A stretch of DNA of 7,927 bases, taken from an uncultured Erysipelotrichaceae bacterium (lineage in GTDB: Bacteria > Bacillota_I > Bacilli_A > Erysipelotrichales > Erysipelotrichaceae). Location of the stretch: NCBI GenBank assembly GCA_902784015.1, contig CACZTC010000207.1:1-7927 (forward strand), read 5' to 3'. Positions within the stretch are counted from its first letter, which is position 1; every line of letters starts with the position of its first letter. Shown piece after piece: positions 1 to 6,324 of this stretch. The translations under genes and the position numbers were made by a program. The notes beneath the pieces were generated by a model. The model saw only the letters and a program-made list of their open reading frames with translations. It was not told where the DNA came from and searched no databases.

Positions 1-1602
1 GTTCTTAAGGATTAGATTAATTCGTAATGTTTGTACAAGAATGAAAGGCGTAATAATATTCCTAGGTTCTTAAGGATTAGATTAATTCGTAATGTTTGTA
101 CAGGATGATTTTATGAATAAGGATGAATTAGTTCTTAAGGATTAGATTAATTCGTAATGTTTGTACCCCCCCAGGATGTCAAACCAGGCGCAAACGTTCT
201 TAAGGATTAGATTAATTCGTAATGTTTGTACAAATGCAAAAGAAATATATAAACAATATAGTTCTTAAGGATTAGATTAATTCGTAATGTTTGTACAGAT
301 CTATTTTTTCTGGAAGTGTTGAAGGTGTTCTTAAGGATTAGATTAATTCGTAATGTTTGTACGATGAAACAGAATGCCATCACGGAATTATGTTCTTAAG
401 GATTAGATTAATTCGTAATGTTTGTACTTAATCTTTCACGCTTTTCAGTGTTAGCATGTTCTTAAGGATTAGATTAATTCGTAATGTTTGTACCCGTATG
501 ACATTTTTAAAAAGTCCATAGGGTTCTTAAGGATTAGATTAATTCGTAATGTTTGTACTCGTTGCTTTGAGGATATAAACGGCTTTGTGTTCTTAAGGAT
601 TAGATTAATTCGTAATGTTTGTACTAAGCGGCGTTACTGCTTATGGCGCTAGTGGTTCTTAAGGATTAGATTAATTCGTAATGTTTGTACAACTACGTAC
701 AGCAGCAGCTATGTTTGCTGGTTCTTAAGGATTAGATTAATTCGTAATGTTTGTACTTAGGAATCGCTGAGGGTATAGCAGACAATGTTCTTAAGGATTA
801 GATTAATTCGTAATGTTTGTACTGACAATCAAGAAGAGATTGAAAGGCTTCGTTCTTAAGGATTAGATTAATTCGTAATGTTTGTACATCATTATCATCA
901 TCCGTTTGCATGAAGAAGTTCTTAAGGATTAGATTAATTCGTAATGTTTGTACTGGATGTTAATACATTCACTGATACTTTCAGTTCTTAAGGATTAGAT
1001 TAATTCGTAATGTTTGTACAGAAATTATTACAGTATAGAAAGGAACAAGTTCTTAAGGATTAGATTAATTCGTAATGTTTGTACAACTAAAACAGATGCA
1101 ATTGTTACGATTCGTTCTTAAGGATTAGATTAATTCGTAATGTTTGTACAAGTTGGAATAAAACAGCACAACAGATGTAGTTCTTAAGGATTAGATTAAT
1201 TCGTAATGTTTGTACTAATTCAGTAAGAGGCTGAACATCTGAAGCGTTCTTAAGGATTAGATTAATTCGTAATGTTTGTACGAAGAAGAAGAAGCAAGAA
1301 AAGAAAATATGTTCTTAAGGATTAGATTAATTCGTAATGTTTGTACCCAAATGTATTGTATAAATTGAGTGGTTCGTTCTTAAGGATTAGATTAATTCGT
1401 AATGTTTGTACATGTAGTATCTTTAGTTGATGCATATATGCGTTCTTAAGGATTAGATTAATTCGTAATGTTTGTACTTGTGCCACTTTCAGTGCCACCA
1501 CCATCGTGTTCTTAAGGATTAGATTAATTCGTAATGTTTGTACCAAAAGTGATCAAGAGCAATCCGAAGAAAGTTCTTAAGGATTAGATTAATTCGTAAT
1601 GT
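1..1602 (+). CRISPR. CRISPR array, 25 repeats and 24 spacers, probably type II
   Basis: A 36-nt repeat starting GTTCTTAAGG and ending GTTTGTAC recurs at 1, 66, 131, 196, 261, 327, 392, 458, 523, 589, 655, 721, 787, 852, 918, 984, 1049, 1114, 1180, 1246, 1311, 1376, 1442, 1508 and 1573. The first 24 copies are identical; the 25th is truncated. The 24 spacers are all different, twelve of 29 nt and twelve of 30 nt. Transcription is inferred to run rightward, because the degenerate terminal repeat and a terminator lie on the right and the leader must be left of the window. The 36/30 geometry and lack of a stable hairpin within the repeat fit a tracrRNA-dependent (type II) system. The 3' end lacks the AATTTCTACT...GTAGAT stem of type V-A and the GC-rich stem of type VI. 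No cas gene is in view, so the type is inference. The window begins exactly on a repeat, so more units may lie upstream. Confidence 0.98.
1573..1602 (+). repeat. Truncated terminal CRISPR repeat
   Basis: This last repeat matches the consensus for its first 30 bases, up to CGTAATGT, and then lacks the final TTGTAC. It runs directly into GTTCTTAGAATGG. A degenerate leader-distal repeat is typical of CRISPR arrays and fixes the array polarity as left (new) to right (old). The following GTTCTTA is identical to the first seven bases of the repeat, so the junction may be a deletion fusing two repeats (inference). Confidence 0.9.
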
Positions 1603-1608
1603 GTTCTT

Positions 1609-1632
1609 AGAATGGATAAAACCATTCTTTTT
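1609..1632 (+). terminator. Rho-independent terminator ending the CRISPR transcript
   Basis: A perfect 7-bp stem AGAATGG/CCATTCT (1609-1615 with 1622-1628) encloses a 6-nt loop ATAAAA. It is followed by TTTT and then GTTTGTTG. It lies immediately after the truncated last repeat and upstream of the rapZ start. The natural reading is a terminator for the pre-crRNA that insulates rapZ from array transcription. The stem is short, so some read-through is possible. Confidence 0.75.
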
Positions 1633-1640
1633 GTTTGTTG

Positions 1641-1646
1641 TATACT
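1641..1646 (+). promoter_or_regulatory. Possible -10 box for the rapZ operon
   Basis: TATACT matches the sigma-A -10 consensus at five of six positions. It sits just after the CRISPR terminator and 20 nt before the rapZ ATG. No convincing -35 box lies 16-18 nt upstream; the expected place falls in the terminator loop. If used, it would give a very short 5' UTR carrying the GGAG ribosome site at 1656-1659. Weak call: the alternative is that the operon depends on read-through of the array. Confidence 0.35.
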
Positions 1647-1666
1647 ATTTACAGTGGAGTAATCAT

Positions 1667-2530
1667 ATGAATGAGAATAAAAAAATAATATTGATATCAG
1701 GAATGAGTGGGGCAGGTAAAAGTACAGCCACAAGAATTTTAGAAGATATGGGCTATCTAGTAATAGATAATTATCCTATTGAATTATTAAGTAGTCTAGT
1801 TGATTTAATTGAAGATACAAGCGATAAAAGATATAACTATATCGCTATTACTACTTGCGCAATAGACTTTGAATCTTTTTTAACAGGATTAAAAGGTCAA
1901 GATATTCCTGTACAGATATTATTTTTAGATGCTAATGATCAAACATTATTAAGTAGATATAAAAGTACAAGAAGATTACATCCGCTATTATTAAGCAATA
2001 CCTGTAGTACATTAGAAGAAGCTATTAGATTAGAAAGACAAATGTTCACCCGCATTACCAATAATTCTTTTATCACAATTGATACATCATACTCTAGCGA
2101 AAAAGATTTCTCACAAAAGATAGAAAAATATTTTTCTAAATCAAAGACGCCAACTTTTGCCTTATCTTTTATTTCCTTTGGATATAAATATGGTGTACCA
2201 ATGGACGCTGATTTGATGATAGATGTAAGATTCTTACCTAATCCATATTGGGATGAGAATTTAAGAAGCTTATCAGGAGAAGATAAAGAAGTATATGACT
2301 ATGTAATAGATAAAGAAGAAACAAAAATATTCTTGAATAAGTTTATTAATTTTACTGATTATGCTTTTGCGGAATATGAGAAAGAAGGAAAGAATCATTT
2401 TACCGTAGCGATAGGTTGTACGGGTGGACAACATCGAAGTGTCGCTATCACAAATTATTTATTTGATTATTATAAAGATAAATATAACTGCTACAAGGAG
2501 CACCGTGATGAAAAAGAATGGATTAAATAA
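1667..2530 (+). CDS. rapZ: RNase adapter RapZ / YvcJ family nucleotide-binding protein
   Basis: P-loop NTPase of the RapZ/YvcJ family, 287 aa, the usual length. Visible features are a Walker A GMSGAGKS at residues 12-19, the family signature VIDNYP (32-37), FLDAND followed by SRYKSTRRLHPL (about 87-107), and the C-terminal domain with GYKYGVPMDADL, DVRFLPNPYW and CTGGQHRS (172-258). In E. coli RapZ senses glucosamine-6-phosphate and guides RNase E to the GlmZ sRNA. In B. subtilis YvcJ binds and hydrolyses nucleotides and affects competence; the Firmicutes RNA target is not established. The start is ATG 1667, with GGAG at 1656-1659 seven nt upstream. The frame is open back to GTG 1601, but those 22 codons are CRISPR repeat and terminator sequence, so they are rejected. 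The 3' end overlaps yvcK by 23 nt, implying translational coupling. Confidence 0.95.
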   Translation: MNENKKIILISGMSGAGKSTATRILEDMGYLVIDNYPIELLSSLVDLIEDTSDKRYNYIAITTCAIDFESFLTGLKGQDIPVQILFLDANDQTLLSRYKSTRRLHPLLLSNTCSTLEEAIRLERQMFTRITNNSFITIDTSYSSEKDFSQKIEKYFSKSKTPTFALSFISFGYKYGVPMDADLMIDVRFLPNPYWDENLRSLSGEDKEVYDYVIDKEETKIFLNKFINFTDYAFAEYEKEGKNHFTVAIGCTGGQHRSVAITNYLFDYYKDKYNCYKEHRDEKEWIK

Positions 2531-3467
2531 AAAAGTAGTCGTTATAGGTGGCGGTCATGGTCAATCAGCTATATGTAGAGGTATTAAGAATATCGAAGAT
2601 ATAGATATTACAGCGATAGTTACAGTAGCTGATGATGGTGGTAGTACAGGTAGATTGCGCAAACAATTCCATATTCCAGCGATGGGAGATATTCGTAATG
2701 TCATGATATCTTTAGCTGAAAGTGAATCATTAATGAGTAAATTAATGGATTATCGCTTTAAAGATGAAGAAGGTAATGAAGAAGATGTAGCTGGTCATAA
2801 TTTAGGTAATTTAGTATTAACTGCCTTAACTGATCAATGTGGATCCTTCTTAGAAGCTATCCAAGAAATAGGACAGGTTTTAAATGTGAGAGGTAATATT
2901 GTGCCTGCATCTACGCAAGTAATAACATTACTTGCGAAAATGGAGGATGGAGTAGTCGTAAGAGGAGAAGCTAATATACCTAAGGTAGCTAATCGAATAA
3001 AAGAAGTCTATTATGAAGAAGATGTTAAAGCTACTCCAGAAGCAATCGAAGCTATTCTAAATGCGGATTTTATTTTATATGGGATAGGTTCTGTTTATAC
3101 TAGTATCTTACCTAATATAATTATTCCAGAAATTAATAAAGCTATATCTTTTTCTAAAGCTAAAAAGATCTATTTATGTAATGCGATGACGCAGCCAGGA
3201 GAAACAGATAATTATAGTGTGGAAGAACATGTGGATGCTTTGATTAAACATGGATGCTCACTCGATGGAGTATTAATAGCTAGTGATGTAATACCTGATG
3301 AAATACGCACATTATATAAAAGACAAGGTAGTATTCCTGTTATCCAAAAAGAAACAAAGCATAGCTATGACATAATTGAAGAAGAATTATTAGATTTCTC
3401 TTATGGCTTAGTTAGACATAATCCATTTAAGATTGAACAAGCGATAAGGAGATTATTGGAGGACTAG
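2508..3467 (+). CDS. yvcK: YvcK/CofD-like gluconeogenesis and cell-shape factor
   Basis: 319 aa, full length for the YvcK (CofD-like) family. Motifs visible: glycine-rich GGGHGQSA (14-21), TVADDGGSTGRLR (39-51), AMGDIRNV (58-65), GHNLGNLVL (97-105), LYGIGSVYTS (190-199) and NAMTQPGETDNYS (225-237). These form the Rossmann-like nucleotide-sugar pocket. B. subtilis YvcK binds UDP-GlcNAc, is needed on gluconeogenic carbon sources, and positions PBP1 for wall synthesis; it is not a true CofD transferase. The start is ATG 2508, with AAGGAG at 2495-2500 inside rapZ, seven nt away. The frame is open further upstream within rapZ, but that extension lacks a ribosome site and family similarity. The next gene, whiA, begins on the base after this stop. 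Confidence 0.95.
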   Translation: MKKNGLNKKVVVIGGGHGQSAICRGIKNIEDIDITAIVTVADDGGSTGRLRKQFHIPAMGDIRNVMISLAESESLMSKLMDYRFKDEEGNEEDVAGHNLGNLVLTALTDQCGSFLEAIQEIGQVLNVRGNIVPASTQVITLLAKMEDGVVVRGEANIPKVANRIKEVYYEEDVKATPEAIEAILNADFILYGIGSVYTSILPNIIIPEINKAISFSKAKKIYLCNAMTQPGETDNYSVEEHVDALIKHGCSLDGVLIASDVIPDEIRTLYKRQGSIPVIQKETKHSYDIIEEELLDFSYGLVRHNPFKIEQAIRRLLED

Positions 3468-4400
3468 ATGTCTTTTGCCTCAGAAATAAAACAAGAAGTA
3501 TCTAATAAGATAATGAAGGGTAGTGATGCTAGGGCAGAATTATCTGCTTTAGTACAACTTTCTTCATCTATTTCACTTTCCACTTTAGGTATGAATCTAG
3601 TTTTTAATACAGAAAATGCTGCTGTAGCTAGACGCATTTTTGCTTTAGTTAAAGATAATTACACAGGCAATATTGAAATGTTTGTAAAAAGAAAAATGAA
3701 TTTGAAAAAGAATCAGATTTATGGCATTAGAGTTTTAGATAATGTTAAAGAATTATTAAAAGAAGTAGGTTTATATAGTAATAGAGGATTAAGGGAAGTA
3801 CCTCTAGCTAAGATAGTTCAAACAGATAATAACGCAAGAGCTTATTTAGCTGGTGCTTTTTTAGCTTCTGGTAGTGTGAATTCACCAGAAAAAAGCAATT
3901 ATCATTTAGAAATAAGTGTTAATACAAATGAACATGCAGCATTTATTGTAGATTTATTAAAAAGATTTAATATTAAAGCTAAAATAATTGAAAGAAGAAA
4001 TAATCAAATTGTTTATGTTAAGTCAGCAGAGAAAATAGCGGACTTCCTTAGATGCATTGAAGCTGATCAAGGTTTATTAGATTATGAAGATATTAGAATC
4101 GCCAGAGACTTTAATAATCAAATGGTAAGACTTAATAATATGGAAGTAGCTAATGAAATGAAAACAGTAGCTGCTTCTGATAAACAATTAGAAGACATTA
4201 AGAAATTAAGAAAAGCTAAGAGATTTGATAAATTAGATGAAAAATTAAAAGATGTAGCTTTATTGAGAGAAGAATTTCCTGAGATGTCCTTAAATGAATT
4301 AGCTTATGAATATGAAAGAAGGACAGGTACAGCCGTATCTAAATCAGGAATGAAGCATAGATTTAATAGAATCCATGATTTAGCAATTAAACTTAAGTGA
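3468..4400 (+). CDS. whiA: DNA-binding protein WhiA
   Basis: 310 aa, normal WhiA (YvcL) length. The N-terminal part is a degenerate LAGLIDADG homing-endonuclease fold. The family hallmark AYLAGAFLASGSVNSPEKSN lies at 125-144, followed by YHLEISVNT. A basic helical linker (about 230-268) leads to the C-terminal helix-turn-helix, MSLNELAYEYERRTG through SKSGMKHRFNRIHDLA (273-306). WhiA has no nuclease activity. In Streptomyces it controls sporulation division genes with WhiB; in Bacillus it supports cell division and chromosome segregation. The start codon follows the yvcK stop with no gap, and GGAGG at 3458-3462 lies in the yvcK tail. In Bacillus the next gene is the HPr-like crh; here it is a GNAT acetyltransferase. 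Confidence 0.96.
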   Translation: MSFASEIKQEVSNKIMKGSDARAELSALVQLSSSISLSTLGMNLVFNTENAAVARRIFALVKDNYTGNIEMFVKRKMNLKKNQIYGIRVLDNVKELLKEVGLYSNRGLREVPLAKIVQTDNNARAYLAGAFLASGSVNSPEKSNYHLEISVNTNEHAAFIVDLLKRFNIKAKIIERRNNQIVYVKSAEKIADFLRCIEADQGLLDYEDIRIARDFNNQMVRLNNMEVANEMKTVAASDKQLEDIKKLRKAKRFDKLDEKLKDVALLREEFPEMSLNELAYEYERRTGTAVSKSGMKHRFNRIHDLAIKLK

Positions 4401-4430
4401 TTGATGTTAAAATTATTGATAGGAGTTTTT

Positions 4431-5345
4431 ATGATAGAAAAAGCCACTAGTGAAAGATTAGATGATATAAGACAAATATGGAAATTATGTTTTCCTAAAG
4501 AAGATCCTCGTTATATGGAATATTTCTTTAAGAATATATATAAACCAGAGAATTGTTTTTTGAATGTAGTAGATGGTGAAGTTGTTTCTACTTTAGTAAG
4601 AAATCCTCATACCATTATGTTTAATGATAGAGTTTTAGCTACCTCTATGATAGTTGGATGCGCGACTTTACCTAGTGCTCAGAAACATGGTTATATGAAA
4701 CAATTATTAGAAACAGTTATAGGGGCATGTGAGAATAGTGAATTAATAACTTTAATTAATACCGAAAGTCCAGAACTATATGAACCTTATGGTTTTAGAA
4801 CGGTTTATCGTAGAAAAGATTATACAATCGAAAGAAAAGATGTAAAAAGTATTACTAACTTTGGTTGTGCATATGAGCCTACACCAATTGACCTATTAAA
4901 AGTATATTCAGCTTTTATCAGAAGATTTAATGGTTTTTATCCACGTGATTTACAATATTACATCAATTATAAAAAAGAAATTAGTGCTGTTGGCGGTAAA
5001 TTTGTTGCCTACTATGATGGCAACAATAATATCAGAGGATATGCAGTAATGATTCCTCAAGGTAAAGAATTAAAAGTTGAGGAATTGATTTATTTAGATT
5101 CAATGGCTTTAACTAAATTATGTAATGCTGCTTTACAAGAAAGAAGAGTAGTTCATTTATTAGTATCTGAAGCGGAAGATTTCACCAAAATATTTCCTGA
5201 AGCTAAAGTAATCAATTATGATTCAACGATGGCAAGATTAAATGATGCTCAATTATTTTCAAGAATATTTAATAAAAAAGTTAATTCTGTTCAAGAAGCT
5301 TTCAATATATCTAAAAAACCACTTAATCTAAATGAGTGGGATTAA
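4431..5345 (+). CDS. GNAT family N-acetyltransferase, Eis-like two-domain architecture
   Basis: 304 aa. Residues 1-135 form a GNAT domain: a beta strand with a substrate-side acid patch, then SMIVGCATLPSAQKHGYMKQLL (72-93) at the acetyl-CoA pyrophosphate-binding position (a degenerate R/Q-x-x-G-x-G/A region: QKHGYM), and LYEPYGFRTVYRR (117-128), the usual end of a GNAT fold. Residues 140-304 form a second domain with a further GNAT-like strand pattern (FVAYYDGNNNIRGYAVMIP, 191-209) and an SCP2-like tail (TMARLNDAQLFSRIF). This resembles the Eis/YitI-type acetyltransferases. The substrate is not recognisable. The start is ATG 4431 with AGGAG at 4421-4425; it is 30 nt after whiA with no terminator between, so it is probably in the same operon. 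Upstream TTG/ATG codons at 4401-4404 lack a ribosome site. Confidence 0.8.
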   Translation: MIEKATSERLDDIRQIWKLCFPKEDPRYMEYFFKNIYKPENCFLNVVDGEVVSTLVRNPHTIMFNDRVLATSMIVGCATLPSAQKHGYMKQLLETVIGACENSELITLINTESPELYEPYGFRTVYRRKDYTIERKDVKSITNFGCAYEPTPIDLLKVYSAFIRRFNGFYPRDLQYYINYKKEISAVGGKFVAYYDGNNNIRGYAVMIPQGKELKVEELIYLDSMALTKLCNAALQERRVVHLLVSEAEDFTKIFPEAKVINYDSTMARLNDAQLFSRIFNKKVNSVQEAFNISKKPLNLNEWD

Positions 5346-5359
5346 GCATAGAATTGGTG

Positions 5360-5365
5360 TACAAT
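5360..5365 (+). promoter_or_regulatory. Candidate -10 box, possible leaderless start of the SDR gene
   Basis: TACAAT lies exactly 6 nt before the ATG at 5372, so transcription would begin at or next to the start codon. The region has no proper Shine-Dalgarno, only AGAGA at 5366-5370. The -35 position 17 nt upstream reads TGGGAT, which is poor, so this is tentative. Confidence 0.3.
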
Positions 5366-5371
5366 AGAGAC

Positions 5372-6310
5372 ATGAAACTACTAGTAGCAGGGGGTTGTGG
5401 TTTCTTAGGTTCTAACTATATTAGTTATGTCCTAAAAACGCATCCAAAGGATCAAATCATTTGTGTTGATATCGCAGATATCAATATTTTACTTGCGAAG
5501 CATAAAAAAAGATTTAAATATATCAAAGCTAACGCAACTAATAAAAAAGATATTTTCGCTATTGTGGAAAAAGAAAAACCAGATTATATAATCAATTTTG
5601 TAGATGTTAATAAACGTGCTCAAGAGTTTTCTAATTATGCTAAGACTAATATTTTGAGTACGACAACATTATTAGATGCATGTACTAAATATGGTATAAA
5701 AAAATATCATCAAGTATCTACAGCTGAAGTATATGGGGAAGTACCTCTTGGTAGAGAAACATACTATACCGAGAAATCACCACTTCACCCACTTACTCAA
5801 TATGCTGCATCTAAAGCTTCAAGTGATTTGATGGCGATGTCTTATCATGATACTTTCCATGTACCTGTAGTTATCAGTAGATCTGTAAATGTATATGGGC
5901 CTTATCAAAAATTAGATAGACAAATTCCTTCACAAATTATTAAAGTAGCTAAAGGTGAAAAGTTAGATATATATGGAAGTGGCGCTGATATTAGAGACTG
6001 GATTCATGTAAATGACTATGTTAAAGCAATAGATTTAGTTACTAGAAAAGGTAAAGAAGGCGAAGTATATAATATTGGTAGCCATAATGAGATAAGAAGT
6101 ATCTATTTAGTTAGGATTATCTTAAATGAATCAGATAAATCAGAAGATTTAATCGTTTATCATGAAAATCGAAGAGGAGCAGAAAGAAGAAATTCCTTAG
6201 ATTATTCTAAGATTGAAAAAGAATTAAAATGGTCACCGAAGATAGAATTCGCTGATGGTATAAAAGATACAATTGCTTGGTATACTAAAAAAAGTGATGA
6301 GCTTAAGTAA
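5372..6310 (+). CDS. Extended SDR, dTDP-glucose 4,6-dehydratase (RmlB)-like nucleotide-sugar enzyme
   Basis: 312 aa, slightly short for RmlB. The Rossmann motif GGCGFLG is at 7-13, an acidic NAD-ribose residue at CVDIAD (31-36), and the catalytic pair Y144-xxx-K148 in QYAASK. RmlB-like blocks follow: SVNVYGPYQ (171-179), IPSQIIKVAKGEKLDIYGSG with IRDWIHVNDYVKAI (207-220), EVYNIGSHNE (231-240) and a C-terminal SKIEKELKWSPKIEFADGI. True dehydratases carry STDEVYG; here it is STAEVYG (116-122), so the catalytic Asp is Ala while the Glu is kept. The AAESHVDRS substrate loop is replaced by FVDVNKRAQ. The reaction may therefore differ (epimerase, decarboxylase or other); only nucleotide-sugar SDR is secure. 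The start is ATG 5372, directly before the first beta strand; GTG 5336 is possible but lacks a ribosome site. No rmlA, C or D is nearby. Confidence 0.8.
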   Translation: MKLLVAGGCGFLGSNYISYVLKTHPKDQIICVDIADINILLAKHKKRFKYIKANATNKKDIFAIVEKEKPDYIINFVDVNKRAQEFSNYAKTNILSTTTLLDACTKYGIKKYHQVSTAEVYGEVPLGRETYYTEKSPLHPLTQYAASKASSDLMAMSYHDTFHVPVVISRSVNVYGPYQKLDRQIPSQIIKVAKGEKLDIYGSGADIRDWIHVNDYVKAIDLVTRKGKEGEVYNIGSHNEIRSIYLVRIILNESDKSEDLIVYHENRRGAERRNSLDYSKIEKELKWSPKIEFADGIKDTIAWYTKKSDELK

Positions 6311-6324
6311 CTCATCGCTTTTTT
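6287..6324. terminator. Bidirectional terminator shared by convergent genes
   Basis: An 8-bp stem GTGATGAG/CTCATCGC (6294-6301 with 6311-6318, one G-U wobble in the plus-strand RNA) has a 9-nt loop. It is flanked by seven A on the left and six T on the right, so it works as an intrinsic terminator in both directions. The SDR stop TAA (6308-6310) lies in the loop, and the minus-strand TGA (6312-6314) lies in the right arm. Confidence 0.88.

Noticed and set aside
1..36. Promoter inside each repeat, as in some type II-C arrays
   Set aside because: No -10/-35 pair of convincing quality is seen on either strand of the repeat.
1322..1546. Minus-strand open frame of 74 codons with a repeated VQTLRINLILKN peptide
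   Set aside because: It is the translation of CRISPR repeats, repeating at the array period, with no ribosome site; not a gene.
2691..2701. ATTCGTAATGT in yvcK identical to 11 bases of the CRISPR repeat, considered as a tracrRNA or stray repeat
   Set aside because: It is on the same strand as the repeat, encodes the conserved YvcK DIRNVM motif, and has no flanking match; chance.
5336..5371. Earlier GTG starts for the SDR (5336 and 5357)
   Set aside because: No ribosome site precedes them, and the family begins at the first beta strand, matching ATG 5372.
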